Below are positions 44,746 through 55,587 of a stretch of DNA of 64,000 nucleotides, piece by piece. Within the stretch, counting starts at the first letter, position 1. Every line of letters starts with the position of its first letter. Position numbers and translations under genes: made by a program. The notes under the pieces are model-generated. The model worked only from the letters and a program-made list of their open reading frames with translations, did no database searches and was not told the DNA's origin. Source of the DNA: Paraphysomonas bandaiensis (Eukaryota; Chrysophyceae); NCBI GenBank assembly GCA_965644295.1, contig CBFFRP010000267.1:16338-80337 (forward strand), given 5' to 3'.

Positions 44746-47460
44746 ATGACAACAAATCAAATTGCAAGAAATTTATTATATGAAGAAATAGCATCCGATA
44801 ATATTAATATATTACGAGTCAGAGAGCTGTGCAGGTGACGTACATGTATAGACGTCTATGCATATATATATGGATATCTGCGTATATGTATATATATGTG
44901 TGTGGATATCTGCGTATATATGTAAAGACGTCTATGGATATCTGCGTATATGTCTATATATATGTGTGTATATATGGTGGCCTCATGTGTGATATCATAA
45001 CACTCATCCTGTTCTATAGAGATAATCCTGGTTTGGTTGCAAGTGGTGGGTTGAGAATAAGAGTATGGTCTATATTACTTCTTGGTGAAAGTGGTGCAGT
45101 TGGAGAGGATGTTGGTCTGATGAATCCACAGGAGCCTTGTGGTGAGATGCATGTTCTTGAGGCGGATGTGAAAAGAACGCGTGCTGGCATGGATAGTTTT
45201 CGGTCGTCTAGTTGGAGGCGCGGTTTGACTGATATTCTACAGATATTTTGCTTGTCGCACAATATCCAGTGAGTATAATGCTTTTATGCTCCGTACTCTA
45301 CTAATTGCTGATTAAGGTACAAACAAGGAATGAATGAAGTTGCTGCACCCTTCCTATATCTCAACCCTCCACCGCATGGAGAAGCTCTCTCTTTTGTGTT
45401 ATTTGAGGCATTTGTGTGCCGATATCTTGAAAACTTCTTTTGCAAAGATGACTCAGCGTACTTATTTAAGGTGTGTTTGATTTTATTTTTTCAGTGAGCT
45501 TTCATTTAAAAGCACCGCAGGCGTTTCGTATGTTTCATTTACTCCTGGTGTACGTGGATCCGCAGGTAGCCCGTGAAATTTCAACTCTATGCGCATTTTT
45601 AATTCCAGTGTGTATATTCCGCAATGTAGCTCGCGCAGCACTTACAAGAACAGCAATTCGTACCAGAGTTGTACTCGCCGCAGTGGTTTCTTACTCTATA
45701 CAGTCGTGGCCTTGACTTGCACCTAGTGCTTAGGCTGTGGGACATGATGATAGCTGTGGATGACCCTGCATTCACATTCTTTGTTGGGCTTGCATTATTA
45801 CGGTGAGAATATCTCATATGCTGCTTGATGTATGCACTCACGTCGTCACAGAGAGAAGAGGGAACGTCTTCTTCTGGCCGACAGTTCTGACATTCCTGAA
45901 ATTATATCAGACATGCACATTAGGGGAGAAGATGGCGTTGATGGACTAGTGCTTCTTGCACTTGAGCTCTACAGGAAGATTCCTAGGTGAGTAGTGGTCA
46001 GCTAACATATGCAAGAGTTACAGTGAAGTATCACAGGTGCTTCTTGCGCTACCTGCGTGTGTGTTGCGTACACACTCCAGAGCTCGCGCCCTTGCCCACA
46101 CCTCGGTCAGTGTATTTTGCTCATACTTTTCGAAAATGACGTTTTACTAGGAAGCGAAGCTATTCTGGTGGTGCACTTGTACCGGACGGGATGGCGGCTT
46201 TAAGAGCTGGAGAGGAGGCACGTACTGAATACACTTCGAGACGCACAGACGACGACTGTGATGCATATTCCCAAGCAATGGCCTGTCAGGTGATTTATTA
46301 AGTATTTTATGATCCTTACCCGTGCTCATTCTTTTGTGATACAGTCTGTGCGGAAATGCATGATGCTTTCACCCTCTGAGTTCATATCCGCAGCGCTGCC
46401 AATCAGCACTGCTGAAACCGGAAACTCCAGTGAGGAGCCAGGCGATGTGGGCTCTAGTGCGATATCCTTTCGCGGACAGTCCCAAGAACACACCCAGATG
46501 GTTGTCATAGATATCAGATCTTCAGAAGAGGTGGACGTTAGCGGTGGAGGATCTCTTCCCACGTCCTTGCAGATGGAACCAGGTTTGAAGCTCCATTTAT
46601 TTTGAATTATCGTGACGTCGAGTTTAGACTTCCTGGATCAACCAGATGCACTTGAAAAGTGGCTGGATCACTTTGATAGTATGCGTGGTCTTCCTATTTG
46701 CATTGTTGACATGCCTCCATCCCAAGCTTCTTCTGGAGCTCTCTGGAAACGACTGCTACTTGGTATATTTTACGATCGCTACCCTTTTGTACTAACTAGT
46801 TGATATAGGGCAGGGAGATGGCATCAGCCCAAACTCTGTTCAATATGGAGAGACAGCATTGCAGAGTCGTCTGTTTGGAGGGTTTCTTTCTAATGCTTTT
46901 ACAAAGCCGCCATGGTGTTGTTTTTTGATGTGTTTGTTTCCCTAGTACTAATGTGTGTACTGTAGTGATGATCGTAGCCCGTTTCAAAAAGCAGAGATGG
47001 CCGCTATCGCAGACGACAGCTCCAGGTACGCTTTGCCTGATTAGAATTTATCATCTAAGATCTCGTATTTAGAGCTGCTGTTCGTTTAGCTGTCATGCTA
47101 CAAAAACATAACTTCTCTCGGGTGGTAGTGTTGGACGGGGGATTCCCGGCATTAGTGTCACAGTTGTTTCAATCCCGTGGCAAAGTGGAGCCGGTGATCA
47201 TTAATCATGACCATGACAAGTGGTCCAATTTCATAGTCATTTCTGGTCGCAGCCATTGTTCCAGTGATTTACAGGCTGCTCGAGAGGCACAGATTTTGAA
47301 GCGGAGCAAAAAGTACCCAATGAACTCTTCATTCAAAATGTCTCATGACCTGAGTGAAATGGAATCTACTAATATAGCATTGGAGGTAGCTACTCGTTTA
47401 GGTCACAATCACATGCGAAAAATTCTGGAAGACAAAATGAAGTCAATACAACATAGATAG
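44746..47460 (+). CDS. TBC1D23: TBC1D23-like protein: TBC domain plus rhodanese-like domain
   Basis: Thirteen exons: 44746-44834, 45020-45268, 45317-45470, 45521-45565, 45630-45802, 45852-45986, 46037-46105, 46151-46289, 46345-46582, 46628-46762, 46809-46914, 46966-47025, 47073-47460; introns 45-64 nt except the first (185 nt); 659 residues (human TBC1D23 about 699). The TBC domain runs ~41-290: LRIRVWSILLLG, an IxxDxxR-like motif LEADVKRTR, YKQGMNEVAAPFLYL, FRMFHLLLVYVDPQ, and SPQWFLTLYSRGL then VLRLWD. A rhodanese-like domain follows (TQMVVIDIRSSEEV to RVVVLDGGFPALVSQLF), without an obvious catalytic Cys loop. The TBC-rhodanese order is specific to TBC1D23, which links endosome-derived vesicles to trans-Golgi golgins. 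The last ~100 residues are basic and helical. Every splice preserves frame. Confidence 0.85.
44838..44990. repeat. Degenerate minisatellite in intron 1 of the TBC1D23-like gene
   Basis: About 3-4 imperfect copies of a unit containing GACGTCTATG and GGATATCTGCGTATATGT, joined by TATATATGTGTG. It makes this intron about three times longer than its neighbours. Confidence 0.7.
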
Positions 47461-47866
47461 TATTAGAGACGTTGGTTTTGGAGCCCCTTGATGAAGCTCT
47501 CGTTCTTGTTGTTGATATATTATGTATACACTTATGGAACAGTTCTTCAGGCTTCGATTTGTGGATGTTGAGTAATATATAATCTGTTCACGATCAGTTT
47601 TTAGTTATAGCTATTATGATAAAATTTGGCATATGTCAAGTACTTATAGAATATTTGAGCTCAATATATTTTCCGTTATTGACAATTGGAAACTTTCTCA
47701 AGTGGATACTCTTCACTAGTTTTTCACAAATCACTATATTGTCAATTATCACTATTTTGCAAGATAAATAATTGGTATTTTCAAGTATAAGAAACACAAC
47801 GTATAACAGCAATGCAAGAAGTAGAACAAGTATAGAGTAACCTTCGAGGGAAAATATGGACAAATT
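47461..47866. other. 3' flank of TBC1D23-like gene up to the Copia insertion
   Basis: A 406-bp AT-rich stretch, presumably 3' UTR and spacer. The Copia element inserted at its right edge (target duplication AAATT). Confidence 0.5.
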
Positions 47867-48185
47867 TGTTAGAAATAGACATTTTTAGTAATAAGACTTT
47901 GTTAACACTTATATGGAATATTATATAATTATAAGAGATACCATACTTCATTCATTGACGTTCACCAACTCTTTCTATCTCTACTACACCAACCATTTCT
48001 AGTACGATCTTACATCGTCACTATCTTGTACAGTCAGTATATTTCAGTTTTATCACTACAATGGCTATCATATTATTGGTTCTCATACTACAGCTAGCTA
48101 CTACTGTATTCTTTGAGTAACGGATATAATTCTAATATCTTGGAAACTACAGCTTTTAATTGCTCACAAACAGCAAAACTCAACA
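47867..48185 (-). repeat. Copia 3' LTR (low-coordinate copy)
   Basis: 319 bp, TG...CA ends (TGTT/AACA inverted). Same sequence by eye as the copy at 52929-53247. Confidence 0.95.
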
Positions 48186-48194
48186 CTCCCTCTC
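48186..48194 (-). other. Copia polypurine tract
   Basis: The minus strand reads GAGAGGGAG immediately before the 3' LTR, the expected plus-strand primer site. Confidence 0.8.
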
Positions 48195-48312
48195 AATTCA
48201 AAGCTGTAACACATGGCATAACTGACGGATACACAACCACCGAAACCGTATAGGACAAACCGGTGGACGTATGGCTCCGACGTTTCAGCTAGCCTCTCCG
48301 TAGACAACACGT

Positions 48313-51300
48313 TTATGAGCCTCTGTTTCGTTTGTATGAATTCTCTCTGATGACATCCACAGATGACTTCTGATCTTCTCCTAGACATCTCTTTCTATGC
48401 TTCTCGTATATAACGCCACACAAAGATTTCGTAAATATGTCTGCAGTCTGGTTATCAGTTCCAACGTGATACAATATCGCAGTGTTAAAACGTCCTTCTG
48501 GATCTACATGTTCACGCACCCAGTGGTATTTGATTTCAATGTGTTTTGATCTTTTGTGGAACACTGGATTTAATGCTAGATCACGAGCACTCTGGCTATC
48601 TAAAAAAAATGGAGTGGGTTCGTACAGTCGAAGTCCCAATTCGGCCAACACCCCCGAAGCCACACCAGTTCTTGCATGCCAGCGTACATAGCTTGGTACT
48701 CACTCTGCATTGAAGACGTAGACACAGTAACTTGTAAGATTGATTGCCAGGTGAGTGGTCCACCTGCTGCAAACACAATGTATCCAGTTGTCGACCTTCG
48801 TGACACAGTATCGCCTGCCCAGTCAGCGTCTGTGAAAATATGCATGTCAAAGCTCTTACCACTGAACCGAATACCTTTCCGCACAGTACCCCTGATGTAT
48901 TGTAACAAATAAGTCATCAACTTGCATGTAGCCTTTGATGGTTTCGAAGCATATCGTGACAATAGGCCAACAGCATACGCAATATCTGGACGCGTATTCA
49001 TTGATAGATATAGCATGGCACCTAGTAAGCTACGATAGGGATAATTGTCGACTCCCTCTTCCTCCTGAGATGAGTTCTCACTATCAGTGCAATTAATCCT
49101 GTCCATGGCATCTACAGGTAGTGGGGATTTGCGAACTTTGTTTGAAGGTCCAAGGAATGCTGCATATTTGGTGAGAATTTTTTCAGCGTATGTCGATTGG
49201 TCAAGTTGAATATAATTCTTGGTCCTTGTAACTCGAACGTTGAGAAAATGCTCTAATTCTCCCATGTCTGACATGTCAAATCTTTCACAAAACCGTTTCT
49301 TGATTTCTGTCAAAATAGTCAGATCCGCACAAGCGATTACTATATCATCAACGTATATGGTTAAGTACACACGATGACCTTTGTACATCATATAATATAG
49401 ACATGGTTCTAAAATGCAGGGTTTGAATCCCAAAGACTTTATAAATCCATGTATGGTCTTCCACCATGAACGTGGAGAACTCCGAAGGCCATATAGTGAG
49501 CGATATAGTTTGAAACAGTGTCCTGGTGGCAACTGAAAATCGGGAGGAGGGTCCATGTACACGTCTCCTTCGATTTTAGCATAACAGAATGCATTCGACA
49601 CGTCAAGTTGATGGATGTGCATACTAAACATGAAAGCAAGGGCAATGATTAGTCTAACTGTAATCGATTTCACCACAGGAGCAAATGTATTTTCGACGTC
49701 TATACCTGTCCTTTGACCATATCCCAGAGCGACCAGACGAGCTTTATGCTTTTTTATTGATCCATCTTTATTGTATTTTCGTTTGAACACATATCTGGAC
49801 TTTAGAGGTCTAACACCAGGTGGCGTCTCAACGACATTAAACACTTCCCGCTTGAATAATGCATTCCGTTCTAATCGTCTAGCTTCCTTCCAATTTGAAG
49901 CTTCAGGACATGTCAATGACTCTTCATACGTCTCAGGCTCTCTATAAGTAGACGAGTTAGTCACAAGTGCGCAATCACTCTCATCACACAAGTTAACAAT
50001 CTCCTCGTCATGGAGAAGGTTTACCTCACCCAGGGTGGACACATTAGTCAACACCCTTCGGATTCGCGTACGTTTACCACTGGTCTCCCTTGACTCAGCA
50101 TGTACAGTACCACTATTCTCACTTGGCACACAAGAAGGTACATTCTCAAAGACACGATTCGCGCTGACCCCACTCGGTACAGCACCCGCACTACTCTCCG
50201 GCAAAGTACGAAGGGACATTCTCTTCCCTGGAATCTCATCCGCCGTAGACTTATTGGGCGTGTCACCCGAAGCCGGCGTAGATGACGATCCACCTCTCTT
50301 GTCGTCACAAGAACGAGGTTTTGAGTACAGCCTGCGGTTATAGTCACCAGTCAACTCGGCAATATCACGTACGTGAATAGGGACTTTTTCTTCTATCTGC
50401 TCTTTCCCAGCAGTTACTAGCGCCCTAAACGCCACAATTAGTCCTTTTCGCACCACAACTCTCGTAGTCTTGAAGAGAAACCCGTCGTCCACATGATACG
50501 AACCAATCAGATGTTTAAACTCTTCAACTGATCGATCTAATGGGTCAGTTTTGACTAAGGCCTCTTCAAGCTCTGCATAGTACTCCTTATCTCTTGGAGG
50601 TATACTTTCATCATACAGAACATGTACTGATACGACTTCTTTGTCACCAAGCCACACACGGGATCCCTTTTTCGTATTGGATAGACCTATGAAATACCCA
50701 GTCTGCGACTTCTCCTGCCAGTCCTTTCGACGATCACCTTTGGGAATAAGCACATAAGCCTTGCACCCCCAGCGTCGAAATCTCGATAAGTCAGGGACTG
50801 AACCTCCTGGGACGCATTCCATTGGAGACATCCAACCTCGATATGTACGTGTAGGCATTCGTCGAACTATCATGCATGCATATACATAAGCATCCCACCA
50901 AAAAATTACGGGTAATCCTGAGTCCATTAACAGAGCCAGAGTCATTTCTCCCAATGTTCGATTCCTACGCTCAGATACACCATTCATCTCAGGGCTGTCT
51001 GTGGAGCTCCAAGTGATGCTAGTTCCAAACTTGCTCATTAAGTATTGCTGAATGGACTTGTCGATCAACTCAGCCCCCCCATCCGAATGGTACTGTATCA
51101 ACCGGTGTGAACCGGGATATGTAGGGAGTTTACGCTCAACCCAGTCCTTCACGCAACTCAACACCTCATTCGCAGACCGTGTCTCCAACGGATATTCCCA
51201 AAACTCCTTGGTGGCTATATCTGATAATGTCAGAACATATTTGTATCCTTGTCTGGATGGGCAATTAAAATATACAGCAATGTCCACAGAAACCTTCTCA

Positions 51301-52760
51301 AGGAACTCTGTAGCTTGCAGTTCGTCATCTCTCTTTGCGGTGAATGATTTCCTTGTCATCTTTGATTTTGCGCAAGCTTTACAAATACCTTTCATTTTTC
51401 GTAAACTCTTCTTGCTGAGATGTCGTCGGGTTAATCCGCTCCCGGTAAAAAGTCTGTGTTTAAACGCTTCAATCAGCTTATGTTTGCTGACGTGTCCACA
51501 GCGCTTGTGTAACATCTCTAACGGATCTTCATGCACCTTGTCGGACAAATATACTTCCTCCAGCATTGTCAAATTTGGAAGATCAAGTATTTCCTGTAAA
51601 TTTACATAAGGCATTCCGTTGCTTGAGTAGGCTGCCTCCAATACAGTCTCCCCAGTATCAAGTCGCACAACAGTGGGCTTGTTCAACAACTGCAATCCAT
51701 ACCCGTGAGAACGGAGTATTCCTCCAGAGCAGATATTCTTGACTGATCCAGGGCAGATCTTGATGTCAGTCCAATCGCCAAAGCCTCCAGTTTCCTCATA
51801 GTGTAAACTGGATCCAGCTCTGGTTGTCTGTATATTTCCATCCTCCTTCTTGACCGTATGAAGGAAATTTCTGTCCTTAACAATGAACAGTTTATTAGAG
51901 GCACAGCTGTCTAAATACACGTGTTCATCGGAAGTGTGCAGCACCTCTTCAGAGACACATGAATCATCATGCGGTTCCTCATACATAATCATGTTCACAG
52001 AGTCCGAATCTTCCTCTTGCTCCTCTCTCCGCAAAAAACGATTCCAATCTGTGCGTTTTGCAGGCTTTTCGTCCAAAAATGGCCGGTTTTTGTCTCCTTG
52101 GGCAGAGTCACTACGTACTTGAGCACGAAATTTGCACTTATACGCACGATGTCTGGTGTCTCCACATACATAACAGCCATCTGATTTTTTCTTCTCGTTG
52201 TTGTCTCTGCGACTCTCAGATCGATTCCTAGCGCCACGACTCTTTCCCTGCCTTCTTAATTTCGCGATCTTAAGGTCTCTCTTCTTCTTCCAGCACGATT
52301 TCTGTGAGTGACCCCGTTTGCCACATTTGGGATAGCTGCACACCTCATTTTCATCAGCAGTGGAATTCATGTTTACTTCGTCGGTGCCTTCTTTCGGGAC
52401 ACCTTTTGCCTGATCGTATCTCCTGCATATGGTGATCATATCAATAAAGGTTATGTCACCTTGTAGGTAGAGATTGGTGTACAATTGCTCCAAATCGCTT
52501 CGTGTTTCGAGGGCAGTCTGTAACTTCGTTTTTTTAGCGATGTCAGTGGGTGGTTCCCCCAACTCGGACATTTTTTGACAGATGCCGTTTAGTCGATCGA
52601 TTGCTGCGCACACGAGTTCCCCCGGTAGAATTTTGAATCCTGCAAACTTCTTATTCAATTCAACTAATTCATATTGGATTTCCCCTCGAAACCGAACAAT
52701 TAACCTAGAGATGAGTTCACTCGCTAACTGCTCTTTATCAGGATGGTCCTGCGGGAGCAT
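48313..52760 (-). pseudogene. Copia gag-pol polyprotein, frameshifted in RNase H
   Basis: One frame is open from 52922 to a stop at 48600-48602; its first ATG is at 52760, and about 54 in-frame codons upstream lack a Met. Domains: Gag helices; two zinc knuckles (CSYPKCGKRGHSQKSC, a C-X4-C variant, and canonical CYVCGDTRHRAYKC); protease YLDSCASNKLF (Asp-Ser-Cys-Ala instead of D-S/T-G); GAG-pre-integrase zinc motif HKRCGHVSKHK...CKACAKSK; integrase DDE (VSVDIAVYF, YHSDGGAELID, NGVSERRNRTLGE); RT (QLDVSNAFCYAK, YLTIYVDDIVIA); RNase H (FTDADWAGDTVSRRS, TSSMQSEYQAMYAG). After ELVWLRG, at a five-G run near 48672, the frame shifts. The remainder of RNase H (FFLDSQSARDLALNP, HKRSKHIEIKYHWVRE) continues in the next frame to 48313. 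One missing base explains it; a homopolymer sequencing error is possible. Confidence 0.92.
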
Positions 52761-52917
52761 ATCCTTTTCCCGGAAGTACTGATCCACGATCTCAAGGGCT
52801 TCAGCGACTGGTTGAACAGCTTCAAATATCGAACTGATGCACGTGTCTTTCCTCTCCAGCCACTTGTCCAGATCCTCCTTGTACTTATTTCGGAAGAAGT
52901 TTCCACTCCGAACTACT

Positions 52918-52928
52918 GTCTGCTACCA
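52918..52928 (-). other. Copia primer-binding site
   Basis: The minus strand just inside the 5' LTR reads TGGTAGCAGAC. TGGTAGCAGA is complementary to the 3' end (TCTGCTACCA) of animal-type initiator tRNA-Met, as I remember it; this is the usual primer class for Copia elements. Confidence 0.7.
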
Positions 52929-53247
52929 TGTTAGAAATAGACATTTTTAGTAATAAGACTTTGTTAACACTTATATGGAATATTATATAATTATAAGAGA
53001 TACCATACTTCATTCATTGACGTTCACCAACTCTTTCTATCTCTACTACACCAACCATTTCTAGTACGATCTTACATCGTCACTATCTTGTACAGTCAGT
53101 ATATTTCAGTTTTATCACTACAATGGCTATCATATTATTGGTTCTCATACTACAGCTAGCTACTACTGTATTCTTTGAGTAACGGATATAATTCTAATAT
53201 CTTGGAAACTACAGCTTTTAATTGCTCACAAACAGCAAAACTCAACA
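52929..53247 (-). repeat. Copia 5' LTR (high-coordinate copy)
   Basis: 319 bp, identical by eye to the LTR at 47867-48185. Transcription of the element would run leftward from here. Confidence 0.95.
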
Positions 53248-53470
53248 AAATTAATACAAATATCTCGCAACTATTTTAAAATATTACGTCACAATTATAT
53301 TATCAATTATGCATGACAAGAATACGGACTAGCCAGAATTTTACAGTATATATTATAATGCTAGAGATGACAAAGATAAGCTACACAATAGTCTTCAAAA
53401 TACATATTGTACAAGAACTATTCAAACAATCGACGACTGTTTGAAAACTATGTCCCTATTAAAGCGGTGG

Positions 53471-54203
53471 TTACCGCTTTTCACTTTGTACTGTCGCTTC
53501 GTGCGATGCGGTATCCTCCTCATGTGAATTTCCGGCTAAAACCCTAGAGTTAAACACTACAAAGGGAACTGCTTCACGTTTTTGCGGTATAGGTGCTGTA
53601 TTCATATACATACCATCAAATTCTTACAGCAAACGTTGAATCCACTTACCTCCATCTTTCAGCCTAATACGAACAACCAGTGATCCGTAGGAGCTTCTAG
53701 GTCGTGTCTGAGTGGGTACGGACACCTTTTCTTCAGTGTACGCAGTCGGTTTTCGTCTTGTGGATGCAGACCTCTTCCCACCATTTAAACATTTCTCTAG
53801 GTGCAATGCGAACCGCTGACCAGCAACACGTTCTTTGCACAGTGGACAAGATACAGGTCCTACACTTGACGATGAAGAAACCGTACATGCTTCTACATAC
53901 AACCATATCAATATCATATATTCGGTATTACCATACACCATATATACCAGAATGAATGGGAGTTATAATATCACTAATAGACAAGTGAGACTTTATTTCC
54001 CAGTGAACCTATATGATAGTTACCTCCTTACAGTGTCATATGTATCTCTTGGTTACCTCAAAACATACGTCTATAATTATATCTTGTAATAAATTATCTA
54101 AACATAGTCGATACAGATCAAACTCTGAATCTAATAATCGTTTCTCCATCTCTGTAATTGATTGATAATGATTTCTCTCTGTATGAAAAGTATTTGTGGT
54201 CAT
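53471..54203 (-). CDS. SGF11: SGF11/ATXN7L3-like SAGA deubiquitinase-module subunit
   Basis: Four exons: 54057-54203, 53948-54008, 53650-53892, 53471-53595 (introns 48, 55 and 54 nt), 191 residues. The N-terminal helix (EFDLYRLCLDNLLQDIIIDV) ends in CFEVH, spanning the first junction. This matches Sgf11/ATXN7L3, where the helix docks on the USP22/Ubp8 module. The zinc finger follows: CPLCKERVAGQRFALHLEKC (Cys85, Cys88, His100, Cys104), with the family's R-F-A-x-H-L-E-K-C core and a trailing basic GGKRSASTRRK that contacts the nucleosome acidic patch in known Sgf11. The C-terminal tail is polar and ends SEKR. This subunit helps remove ubiquitin from histone H2B. Cross-exon motif continuity confirms the model. 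An 8-bp inverted repeat (AAAGCGGT/ACCGCTTT) overlaps the stop codon. Confidence 0.85.
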
Positions 54204-54398
54204 ATATACACTGATGTCTTCTATATGCTATGTATGTATGTATGTATACTATACTGTCATTGTGATTACATACACATACTCCTGTGTGCAATAACTATAC
54301 TATATAATCCATACGAGTGACTTCAGACGATAAGACCCTAATATAGTATACCCATACTCTCACTTCTCATGACTGTAAAGGGACACCTTGCCTGCTTT

Positions 54399-54912
54399 GT
54401 ATGTATGTATGTATGTATGTATGTATGTATGTATGTATGTATGTATGTATGTATGTATGTATGTATGTATGTATGTATGTATGTATGTATGTATGTATGT
54501 ATGTATGTATGTATGTATGTATGTATGTATGTATGTATGTATGTATGTATGTATGTATGTATGTATGTATGTATGTATGTATGTATGTATGTATGTATGT
54601 ATGTATGTATGTATGTATGTATGTATGTATGTATGTATGTATGTATGTATGTATGTATGTATGTATGTATGTATGTATGTATGTATGTATGTATGTATGT
54701 ATGTATGTATGTATGTATGTATGTATGTATGTATGTATGTATGTATGTATGTATGTATGTATGTATGTATGTATGTATGTATGTATGTATGTATGTATGT
54801 ATGTATGTATGTATGTATGTATGTATGTATGTATGTATGTATGTATGTATGTATGTATGTATGTATGTATGTATGTATGTATGTATGTATGTATGTATGT
54901 ATGTATGTATGT
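54399..54912. repeat. (GTAT)n array, 514 bp, uninterrupted
   Basis: About 128 perfect GTAT units without a visible interruption, starting 196 bp upstream of the SGF11-like start. Smaller GTATGTATGTATAC lies at 54233-54247. Open frames across it are repeat artefacts. Confidence 0.98.
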
Positions 54913-55587
54913 CCAATGCATGTACAGTAAGTGCAATGGCAAAGTGCATATCTAGATATTGTATGCACAAGTTATTTGAAAGTGATACTAATAATGGGTC
55001 CACTGATTTTATTTCTACAAACGTGAGCTGTTAGTTCATTACATTGGCAGTCGTCGATAAGATAAGACTGTAAAATACTTAGTATTTGTGTAAATCAAGT
55101 GGTTTCATATCTACGACGGTTAAACAGATAAAATATAGCAACATTTAATAGCATGGCTAGCAAGGGAAGTTGGCGACTCAGGAAATAATACGTCTATGTC
55201 GTATAGAGCGTAGTGTGTTGTGGGTGTATTACCTTAGGTGCGTTAATTGGAAATATGACAGGTAGGTATTCGGATTAAAAGTGACAGTTTAATTAGAAAC
55301 AAAAACATTCACAAGAATTAAGTATACAACAAAAAAACTACTGTCGTAAGTTATGATGCACAAAACTGCCTGCACCATGTCCTTTGCATGACTTCCAATG
55401 ACCACAGAGCATTCATTCACAGCACATATTTCGAAAAACGGGTTCACTCACAGATCACTATATATTTAATATGGTCAATACAATGCTACTTATATGCAGT
55501 TTTTACAAGTATAATATATCATAGTATAGCCATATCACCCTCACAAACCGCTGTCGGTCATTGATGTATTAGTACTTCTGCTTCTTT
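54913..55587. other. Spacer between GTAT array and CaM-kinase-like gene
   Basis: A 675-bp AT-rich stretch. No gene or mobile element recognised; its right end presumably carries the 3' UTR of the minus-strand kinase gene. Confidence 0.45.

Larger units (their letters stand above)
47867..53247 (-). mobile_element. Ty1/Copia LTR retrotransposon, full length, 5381 bp
   Basis: The element is on the minus strand. Both LTRs are 319 bp and look identical by eye. They begin TGTTAG and end CTCAACA on the plus strand, and are flanked by the 5-bp duplication AAATT (47862-47866 and 53248-53252). A primer-binding site and polypurine tract are in place. The single gag-pol frame has domain order protease-integrase-RT-RNase H, which defines Copia. 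Identical LTRs imply recent insertion. The element is damaged by a frameshift near 48672 and by lack of an in-frame ATG at the expected 5' position. Confidence 0.96.

Noticed and set aside
45473-45715. 80-codon plus-strand frame in the TBC1D23-like gene
   Set aside because: It reads through two introns (45471-45520 and 45566-45629). Only the spliced version restores TBC motifs such as WFLTLYSRGL.
53471-54203. Intronless reading of the zinc-finger gene (frame starting MVYGNTEYMILIW)
   Set aside because: The hydrophobic start is intron 2. The four-exon model recovers the CFEVH motif and a longer C-terminus with all phases matching.
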